From CAXXXW01 sp963665555 (GTDB taxonomy: Bacteria; Pseudomonadota; Alphaproteobacteria; Thalassobaculales; Thalassobaculaceae): a stretch of 64,000 bases of DNA. Of the stretch, positions 58,359 to 64,000 are shown in pieces. The stretch spans positions 1,674,001 to 1,738,000 of the forward strand of contig OY762308.1 in NCBI GenBank assembly GCA_963665555.2, written 5' to 3'. The position numbers were made by a program, and so were the translations under genes. Position 1 is the first letter of the stretch; the number at the start of each line of letters is the position of its first letter. The notes under the pieces were generated by a model. The model made no database searches. It was not told where the DNA came from and worked only from the letters and a program-made list of their open reading frames with translations.

Positions 58359-58910
58359 TCAGGCGGCCTTGCGCGGTTCGACGGTCGCCGGGGCCGGCGG
58401 GCGGGCGTTGGCGTTGGCCGCGCCGGGCGCCGCCGGGACCGGCCGCGCGGGCCAGCGCCCGGCGCGCGCGTCCCGGACCAGCCGGTCCACGTCGCACGCT
58501 TCGAGGCCGATGTCGCGCAACTGCCGCTCGGAGAGCGCCTCCAGCGCCGCGCGGGTCCGGCGCGCGTCGTTCCAGCGCCCGACGGCGCGGGCGAGGCGGG
58601 CGAAGGCGCCGGCGGCGGCCCGCGCCGTCGCCCAGCCTTCGAGGCGCGGTCCCGGCTCGCGGGCCGGACCGCGCCCGGCCGGCCGGTTTCCGCCCGCGCG
58701 CGCGGCGAGGCCGGCCGCGGCCGATTTCGCCGCGCGCGCGAACGCCGACACGATCCAGGCGTTGCGGGCGGCCCGGCTTTCGGCCTCGTAGCGGCGGATG
58801 TCCTCGTGGCCGGGATAGCGGCCGGCCGGGAAGCGCGTGTTGGCCGGCGCGAACGGCCCCGCCGCGAAGGCGAGCGTGAGCGGGAGGGCGGCGGCGCGGA
58901 CGGTTTTCAT
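58359..58910 (-). CDS. DUF1127-domain protein
   Basis: The 183-residue protein ends in a DUF1127 motif (WNDARRTRAALEALSERQLR, then DIGLEACDVDRLVRDA), a short basic module of alphaproteobacteria linked in several species to phosphate, carbon and small-RNA regulation. It is preceded by a signal-like hydrophobic start (RAAALPLTLAFAAGPFAPA) and a 100-residue Ala/Arg/Gly-rich stretch, which is longer than the usual 50-70-residue DUF1127 proteins. AAGGAGG 7 nt before the ATG at 58910 is an ideal ribosome site. Function is unknown. Confidence 0.8.
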   Translation of the reverse strand: MKTVRAAALPLTLAFAAGPFAPANTRFPAGRYPGHEDIRRYEAESRAARNAWIVSAFARAAKSAAAGLAARAGGNRPAGRGPAREPGPRLEGWATARAAAGAFARLARAVGRWNDARRTRAALEALSERQLRDIGLEACDVDRLVRDARAGRWPARPVPAAPGAANANARPPAPATVEPRKAA

Positions 58911-59237
58911 CGGGGACCTCCTTCGGGTCTGTTCGGTCGTCGGTCCCGCCAGGGGCCTTGGCCGCGTTTCGATACAGGGAAGATGGGGCCGCGCCCGGCG
59001 AATGAGCAGCGGCGAAACCGAACGGCTGGATTGCGCCGGCGGCATGGCCCGAATGGCTCCCGGCGGCGGCGCTCCGGCGCGCGCGGCGCGGGAAAGCGTC
59101 GTTTCCGGGACAGGGCGGCGCGCGGCGGCGGGACGGAGCCGCCGCCCGGCCCGGCGGCCGCGCCCGCCCCGCATGGCCGGGTTGCGCCGGGCGCATGGAC
59201 CGGCGCGGCAGCGGCCGGCGCGCCGGCGCGCCCGCGC

Positions 59238-59267
59238 TTGCGGCGGCGGGCCGGGCCGGCCTATGGT
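59238..59267 (+). promoter_or_regulatory. Candidate promoter of the aminopeptidase gene
   Basis: TTGCGG (59238-59243), 18 bp, TATGGT (59262-59267), about 50 nt before the ATG at 59318. Confidence 0.5.
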
Positions 59268-59317
59268 CCGGCTTCGGCGCGCGCGGCGCGGCCCGGAGCG
59301 ACGGGAGACGGAAGACG

Positions 59318-61138
59318 ATGGCGGCACGCCCCGAAGGCGCCGATCGCGCGGACTCGCCCGCCGCCCGCCTCGCCGGCCTGCGCGCGGCGCTCGGCGCGGG
59401 CGGCCTGGACGGGTTCGTGCTGCCCCGCGCGGGCGAGAATCCGGGCGAGGCGACGCCCGCTTGCGCCGAACGCCTGGCCTGGTTGACGGGGTTCGACGGG
59501 TCGGCCGGCCTCGCGGTCGTGCTGGCGGACCGGGCGGCGGTGTTCGCCGACGGGCGCTACACGCTCCAGGTCCGGGCGCAGGTCGATCCCGCGCTCTACG
59601 AGGCCCGGCATATCGGCGAGGAGCCGCCGACGGCCTGGATCGTGGAGCGTCTCGGCGCGGGCGGGCGGCTCGGCTACGACCCGTGGCTGCACACGGTGGA
59701 CGAGGCCGAGCGGCTGCGCGCGGCGGCCGAGGCCGCGGGCGGGAGCCTGGTCCCGGTCGAGCCGAACCCGGTGGACGCGCTGTGGACCGGCCGGCCCCCG
59801 CCGCCGCGCGCGCCCGCGGTCCCGCACGGGATCGAGTACGCCGGGCGCGATTCGGCCGACAAGCGGGCCGAGATCGCCGAAATCCTCGCCGCCAACGGGC
59901 TGGACGCGGCCGTGCTCTCGGCGCCGGAGTCGATCGCCTGGCTGCTCAACATCCGGGGCGGCGACGTGCCGCGCACGCCGGTCGCCCTCGCCTACGCCAT
60001 CCTCGACCGGACGGGCGCGGTCGACCTCTTCATCGACGACCGCAAGCTCGACGGCGCCGCGCGCGCCCATCTCGGCAACGCGGTGACGGTCCGCCCGCCG
60101 GACGCGCTCGGCCCCGCCATCGACGAACTCGCGCGGGCCGGCCGCGCGACGCGGATCGATCCCGGCGCGACGCCGGACTGGATCGCCCGGCGGATCGAGG
60201 CCGCCGGCGGCGCGCCGGCGCGCGGGCCGGACCCGTCCGCCCTTCCCCGCGCCCGCAAGAACGACGTCGAACTGGCGGGCGCGCGCGCGGCCCATCTGCG
60301 CGACGGCGCGGCCTTCGCCCGGTTCCTCCACCGGTTCGCCGAGGAGGCGCCGAAGGGAACGCTCGACGAGATCGGCGCGGCCGAGCGGCTGCGCGCGTTC
60401 CGGGCCGAACAGCCGCTGTTCCGCGACCTCAGCTTCGACACCATCTCCGCCGCCGGCCCGCACGGCGCGATCGTGCACTACCGGGTGACGCCGGAAAGCA
60501 ACCGGCCGATCCGCCCGGGCGACCTCTACCTGGTCGATTCCGGCGCGCAATACCTCGACGGCACGACCGACATCACCCGCACGATCGCCGTCGGCGATCC
60601 GGGCGCGGAGGCGCGCGACCGTTTCACCCGGGTGCTGAAGGCGCATATCGCCATCGCCACGGCGCGCTTCCCGGAGGGCACGGCGGGCGACCGGCTCGAC
60701 CCGCTGGCGCGCGCGCCGCTGTGGCGGGCCGGCCTCGACTTCGACCACGGCACGGGGCACGGCGTCGGCTCCTATCTCGGCGTGCACGAGGGGCCGCAGG
60801 GCATTTCGCCGCGCGCGCGGGGGACCGCGCTGGAGCCGGGGATGGTCGTCTCCAACGAGCCGGGCTTCTACAAGGAGGGGGCCTGGGGCATCCGGCTGGA
60901 GAACCTGGTGGCGGTGACCGCGGCGCGGCTGATGGCCGGCGGCGACCGCGACACGATGGCGTTCGAGACGCTGACGCTGGCGCCGTTCGACCGCTCGATG
61001 GTCGATCCCGGCCTGCTGGAGCGCGAGGAGTTGCGCTGGCTGAACGGCTACCACGCGCGGGTGCGCGACAGGCTCTCGCCCCTGGTCCCGCCGGAGACGG
61101 CGGCGTGGCTGGCGCGCGCGACGGCGGAAATCGGCTGA
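59318..61138 (+). CDS. pepP: Aminopeptidase P family (M24B) metallopeptidase
   Basis: The 606-residue Xaa-Pro aminopeptidase has two creatinase-like N-terminal domains (residues 25-315) and a pita-bread C-terminal domain with all metal ligands: Asp and Asp in VDSGAQYLDGTTDITRT, His in HGTGHGVGSYLGVHEGP, and the glutamates in SNEPGFYKEGAWGIRLEN. The length fits the long three-domain form. The ATG at 59318 follows GGAGACGGAAG; a longer frame from 59195 is low-complexity and rejected. The enoyl-CoA hydratase gene follows after 23 bp. Confidence 0.93.
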   Translation: MAARPEGADRADSPAARLAGLRAALGAGGLDGFVLPRAGENPGEATPACAERLAWLTGFDGSAGLAVVLADRAAVFADGRYTLQVRAQVDPALYEARHIGEEPPTAWIVERLGAGGRLGYDPWLHTVDEAERLRAAAEAAGGSLVPVEPNPVDALWTGRPPPPRAPAVPHGIEYAGRDSADKRAEIAEILAANGLDAAVLSAPESIAWLLNIRGGDVPRTPVALAYAILDRTGAVDLFIDDRKLDGAARAHLGNAVTVRPPDALGPAIDELARAGRATRIDPGATPDWIARRIEAAGGAPARGPDPSALPRARKNDVELAGARAAHLRDGAAFARFLHRFAEEAPKGTLDEIGAAERLRAFRAEQPLFRDLSFDTISAAGPHGAIVHYRVTPESNRPIRPGDLYLVDSGAQYLDGTTDITRTIAVGDPGAEARDRFTRVLKAHIAIATARFPEGTAGDRLDPLARAPLWRAGLDFDHGTGHGVGSYLGVHEGPQGISPRARGTALEPGMVVSNEPGFYKEGAWGIRLENLVAVTAARLMAGGDRDTMAFETLTLAPFDRSMVDPGLLEREELRWLNGYHARVRDRLSPLVPPETAAWLARATAEIG

Positions 61139-61161
61139 ACGAGGCGTTCGGGGGAAAGCCC

Positions 61162-61950
61162 ATGGACTACAAGACCATCCAGTTCGACATCGACGGCGGC
61201 GTGGCGCGGATTACGCTCGACCGGCCCGAGGCCGGGCACGCGATCAACCGGGAGTTCGTCTACGAGTTCATGGACGCCGCGATCCGGGCGAGCGCGGACC
61301 CCGCCGTCCGCTGCGTGCTGCTGTCGGCGACCGGGCCGATGTACGGCTTCGGCGGCGACCTGAAATACTTCTCCACGCAGATGGACCGGATCGAGTCGCG
61401 GCTGATCGAGTTGACGGCCATCGTCCACCAGGCGATCCAGCGCCTGCACCGCATGGAGGCGCCGCTGGTTATCGCGGTGAACGGCATGGCGGCCGGCGGC
61501 GGCTTCAGCATGACGCTGTTCGGCGACATCGTGCTGGCGGCGCGCTCGGCGAAGTTCACCATGGCCTACACCCGCGCCGGCCTGTCGCCGGACGCCAGCT
61601 CCTCCTACTTCCTGCCGCGCGTGGTGGGGCTGCGCCGGGCGCAGGAGCTGATGCTGACCAACCGGACGCTGTCGGCCGAGGAGGCGCGGGACTGGGGCAT
61701 CGTCACGACCGTCGTGGACGACGACAAGCTGGCCGAGGAGGCCGGCGCGCTGGCGGCGCGGCTGGCGGACGGGCCGACGAAGGCCTATGGAGCTGTGAAG
61801 CGGCTGCTGTCGCGGACCTTCGAGCAGTCGCTGGAGACGCAGCTGGAGGTCGAGTCGCGCAACATCGCCGCCATGGCCGCCTCCACGGATGGGCGCGAGG
61901 GGCTGGGCGCCTTCCTCGAGAAACGCCGGCCGGTCTTCAAGGGGAAGTGA
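61162..61950 (+). CDS. Enoyl-CoA hydratase/isomerase family protein
   Basis: The 262-residue crotonase-fold protein has the oxyanion segments GPMYGFGGDLKYFS and NGMAAGGGFSMTL. Where classical hydratases have their first catalytic glutamate it reads GLSPDASSSYFLPRVVG, a pattern of PaaG-type isomerases in which aspartate acts alone. The substrate is unknown. GGGGGAAAG precedes the ATG. The haloalkane dehalogenase gene starts 8 bp after its stop, so the two are cotranscribed. Confidence 0.9.
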   Translation: MDYKTIQFDIDGGVARITLDRPEAGHAINREFVYEFMDAAIRASADPAVRCVLLSATGPMYGFGGDLKYFSTQMDRIESRLIELTAIVHQAIQRLHRMEAPLVIAVNGMAAGGGFSMTLFGDIVLAARSAKFTMAYTRAGLSPDASSSYFLPRVVGLRRAQELMLTNRTLSAEEARDWGIVTTVVDDDKLAEEAGALAARLADGPTKAYGAVKRLLSRTFEQSLETQLEVESRNIAAMAASTDGREGLGAFLEKRRPVFKGK

Positions 61951-61957
61951 GGACGCG

Positions 61958-62848
61958 ATGGAGACTTCGGAGATTTCCGCCGCCGAGCCGGCCAAGCGCT
62001 TCGTCGAGGTCGAGGGCCGGCGCATGGCCTGTGTCGAGAGCGGGGAGGGTCCGCCCGTCGTCTTCCTGCACGGCAACCCCACCTCCTCCTACCTCTGGCG
62101 CAACGTCATGCCGCATGTGGAGGGCCGGGGCCGCCTCGTCGCGCCGGACCTGATCGGCATGGGCGATTCCGACAAGCTCCCCGGCTCCGGCCCCGGCCGC
62201 TACCGTTTCGTCGAGCACCGCAAGTATCTCGACGGGCTGTTCGACGCGCTGGGGATCGCCGGGGACGCGACGCTGGTCGTGCACGACTGGGGGTCCGCGC
62301 TCGGCTTCGACTGGGCGCGCCGCCACCCCGACCGGGTCAGGGGGATCGCCTACATGGAGGCCGTGGTCCGGCCGCTCGAATGGGCGGAGTGGAACGAGCG
62401 GGCGCGCGGCGTCTTCCAGGGCTTCCGCTCGCCGAAGGGCGAGGAGATGGTGCTGGAGAAGAACGTCTTCGTCGAGCGGGTGCTGCCCGGCTCGGTGCTG
62501 CGCGGCCTTACGGAGGCGGAGATGGCGGTCTACCGCCGCCCCTTCGCCGCGCCCGGCGAGGACCGGCGGCCGACGCTGACCTGGCCGCGCGAAATCCCGA
62601 TCGGCGGCGAGCCGGCGGATGTGTGCGCCATCGCGCGCGACTACGCCGCCTTCCTCGCCGCCTCGGACATCCCGAAGCTGTTCGTGAACGCCGAGCCGGG
62701 CGCGATCCTGATCGGCGCGCAGCGCGAATTCTGCCGGACCTGGCCGAACCAGACGGAGGTCACGGTCCGGGGCAGCCACTTCGTCCAGGAGGACTCGCCG
62801 GCCGAGATCGGCCGCGCCATCGCCGCCTGGCTCGACGGGTTGGAATAG
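61958..62848 (+). CDS. dhaA: Haloalkane dehalogenase (DhaA/LinB subfamily II)
   Basis: The 296-residue alpha/beta hydrolase replaces a carbon-bound halogen by hydroxyl. The full HLD-II active site is present: Asn40 in HGNPTSSYLWRN and Trp111 as halide ligands, nucleophile Asp110 in VVHDWGSALGFDW, acid Glu134 in IAYMEAVVRP and base His274 in GSHFVQEDSPAEIG. Similarity to DhaA extends through APDLIGMGDSDK and FPNEIPI-like REIPIGGEPAD. The start at 61958 follows GAGGACG. Neighbours are an enoyl-CoA hydratase and a GST. The natural substrate of most such enzymes is not known. Confidence 0.95.
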   Translation: METSEISAAEPAKRFVEVEGRRMACVESGEGPPVVFLHGNPTSSYLWRNVMPHVEGRGRLVAPDLIGMGDSDKLPGSGPGRYRFVEHRKYLDGLFDALGIAGDATLVVHDWGSALGFDWARRHPDRVRGIAYMEAVVRPLEWAEWNERARGVFQGFRSPKGEEMVLEKNVFVERVLPGSVLRGLTEAEMAVYRRPFAAPGEDRRPTLTWPREIPIGGEPADVCAIARDYAAFLAASDIPKLFVNAEPGAILIGAQREFCRTWPNQTEVTVRGSHFVQEDSPAEIGRAIAAWLDGLE

Positions 62849-62881
62849 GCGGCGGGCGCGGCGCCGCGGCCGGCGGAAGGT

Positions 62882-62910
62882 TTCCGTCCGCGGCCGAGGC
62901 GCCGTAGTCT
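62882..62910 (+). promoter_or_regulatory. Candidate promoter of the GST gene
   Basis: TTCCGT (62882-62887), 17 bp, TAGTCT (62905-62910), 31 nt before the ATG at 62942. Confidence 0.4.
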
Positions 62911-62941
62911 GGCCCGGAACCCCCAACCCCGGAGGCGCGCC

Positions 62942-63553
62942 ATGAAGCTCTACCAGTCGATCGGCCCGAACCCCCATGTCGTGCGGATGTTCCTCGCCGA
63001 AAAGGGCGTCGAGGTCCCGATGGAGACCGTCGACCTGATCGGCGGCGAGAACCTCGGCGCCGACTACCTCAAGGTCAACCCGCGCGGCCAGAGCCCGGCG
63101 CTGGTCCTCGGCGACGGGCGCCTGATCTCCGAGATCGTCGCGATCTGCGAATACCTGGAGGAGTTGCATCCCTCCCCGCCGCTGATCGGCGCGACGCCGG
63201 AGGAGCGCGGCGAGACCCGCATGTGGACGCGCCGCATCGACCTCGGCTACTGCGAGCCGGCGACCAACGGCTTCCGCTTCGGCGAAGGGCTGAAAATGTT
63301 CGAGTCGCGGACGCGCTGCCTGCCGGAGGCGGCGGACGGGCTGAAGGCGCGGGCCCAGGACCACCTCGCCTGGCTCGACGGGCAGGTCGCGGGCCGGACC
63401 TGGGTGTGCGGGGAGCGGTTCACGCTGGCCGACATCGTGCTGTACTGCTTCCTCCACTTCGCCATCGGCGTCGGCCAGCCGATCGGCGAGGGCCTGTCGA
63501 ACGTGGCCGCCCTCTACGACCGCGCCGGCGCCCGCCCCAGCGCCAAGGCGTAG
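62942..63553 (+). CDS. Glutathione S-transferase family protein
   Basis: The 203-residue protein has an N-terminal thioredoxin-like GST domain (MKLYQSIGPNPHVVRMFLAE, then NPRGQSPALVLGDGRLISEI with the glutathione-binding Ser-Glu pair) and an all-helical C-terminal domain (RFTLADIVLYCFLHFAIGVG). A catalytic serine or cysteine at the usual position is replaced by Asn/Pro-His, so activity cannot be predicted. It follows the dehalogenase gene by 93 bp with its own likely promoter. Confidence 0.9.
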   Translation: MKLYQSIGPNPHVVRMFLAEKGVEVPMETVDLIGGENLGADYLKVNPRGQSPALVLGDGRLISEIVAICEYLEELHPSPPLIGATPEERGETRMWTRRIDLGYCEPATNGFRFGEGLKMFESRTRCLPEAADGLKARAQDHLAWLDGQVAGRTWVCGERFTLADIVLYCFLHFAIGVGQPIGEGLSNVAALYDRAGARPSAKA

Positions 63554-63567
63554 CGGGGGGCGATCGG

Positions 63568-64000
63568 TTACGCCGCCTCGCGGCGCCAGGCCAGCGCGGC
63601 GGCGGCGAGGATCAGGGCGAGCGCGAGGAGCGGCGGCGCCAGGCTCGCCTCGCGCACGCCGGCGACCTCGTGGGCGGCGTTGCGGCGCAGGCCGATCCAG
63701 CCCCGCCCGGCGGCGGCGCGGCCGGGACGCACGCGGCGGAGTTCGGGAACCCCGTCCTCCGCCGCCCAGTGGACGCCGCCGCCGCTCGCCGCCGCGACGG
63801 GGCCGAGGATCGCGTCCGTGGTCCGCAAATCCTCGAACTCCGCCGGGTTCAGCGCGCCCACCGCCGCCAGCCGCGTCAACTCCCCGTCGGAGAAACGGTA
63901 AAGCCCGGCGCCGCCCGCCTCGAAGACGGCGGTGGCGAGGCCGGGGCCGGCCGGGACCAGCGGCCGGGTCTCGGTCGCGCCGTCCGGCCCGGTCGCGGCG
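63568..64000 (-). CDS. C-terminal part of a large membrane protein (BatA/DUF4159-like), cut by the window end
   Basis: The frame is open from the stop at 63568 to the window edge, giving the last 144 residues. It contains GLYRFSDGELTRLAAVGALN, GPVAAASGGGVHWAAEDG, GRGWIGLRRNAAHEVAGVRE and a final membrane helix (LAPPLLALALILAAAALAWR). This ending is familiar from large alphaproteobacterial membrane proteins with an N-terminal BatA-like double helix and a DUF4159 or glutamine-amidotransferase-like region, usually encoded with MoxR and a DUF58 protein. The assignment rests on the tail only. Confidence 0.6.
   Translation of the reverse strand, partial: AATGPDGATETRPLVPAGPGLATAVFEAGGAGLYRFSDGELTRLAAVGALNPAEFEDLRTTDAILGPVAAASGGGVHWAAEDGVPELRRVRPGRAAAGRGWIGLRRNAAHEVAGVREASLAPPLLALALILAAAALAWRREAA

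Noticed and set aside
58837..59317. N-terminal extensions of the aminopeptidase frame and other frames before it
   Set aside because: They are low-complexity Arg/Gly/Ala sequence, lie upstream of the likely promoter at 59238-59267, and lack ribosome sites.

Overview
The window is very GC-rich DNA (well over 70% G+C in most lines) from an alphaproteobacterial chromosome. The assignment rests on gene content and order: a stand-alone F0 ATP synthase operon with both b' and b subunits (atpI-atpB-atpE-atpF'-atpF), the mutY / DUF721 / DsbA-like / smc block, thrB next to rnhA, an hpf-ptsN pair, hspQ, a DUF1127 protein and a cysteine-free L31. A free-living Rhodospirillales-like organism fits; the species cannot be named from the sequence. 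No rRNA, tRNA, CRISPR array, origin or prophage was seen.

Layout. 1-3.7 kb: an amino-acid ABC binding protein (aapJ-like) and a large protein made almost only of RTX calcium-binding repeats, followed by a 0.6 kb control region with an 11-G run. 4.3-11.2 kb: class IV aminotransferase, mutY, a DUF721 protein, a DsbA-like thioredoxin and smc. 11.3-13.9 kb: F0 ATP synthase operon behind a clear promoter. 14-18 kb: thiolase and acuI, then radC and map on the other strand. 18-24.3 kb: hspQ, an HTH regulator, a TRAP binding protein, an orphan ParA ATPase, a phytanoyl-CoA dioxygenase divergent from an SDR, then ptsN and hpf. 24.4-25.7 kb: an intact IS256-type element. 25.8-31.3 kb: hydrolase, universal stress protein, rnhA, thrB, a lipoprotein and an acyl-CoA carboxylase beta subunit. 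31.4-36.6 kb: two PIN-domain toxin-antitoxin pairs bracketing fadD and pepF. 36.7-43.4 kb: TonB receptor, metY, a hydrolase, a small heat-shock protein behind a heat-shock-type promoter, and a phytochelatin-synthase-fold protein translationally coupled to rpmE. 43.5-51 kb: an MsbA-like exporter, a three-gene envelope cluster (OmpA-like, MotA/ExbB-like, MotB-like with a long coiled coil), an inositol monophosphatase and EF-P. 51.2-57.4 kb: a CLC channel, a freshly inserted ISAs1-type element with a perfect 10-bp target duplication, an isolated AT-rich membrane-protein gene and uvrD. 57.4-64 kb: prmA, a DUF1127 protein, aminopeptidase P, enoyl-CoA hydratase, a haloalkane dehalogenase, a GST and the end of a large membrane protein.

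Most of the window is conserved housekeeping DNA. The points most worth following are: (i) the phytochelatin synthase homologue whose nucleophilic cysteine is arginine, coupled to a zinc-free L31; (ii) the MotA/MotB-like cluster with a long periplasmic coiled coil; (iii) the AT-rich four-helix membrane protein wedged between the ISAs1 element and uvrD; and (iv) a recurring promoter pattern (TTGCGG-like, 17-18 bp, TANNNT) in front of many genes.
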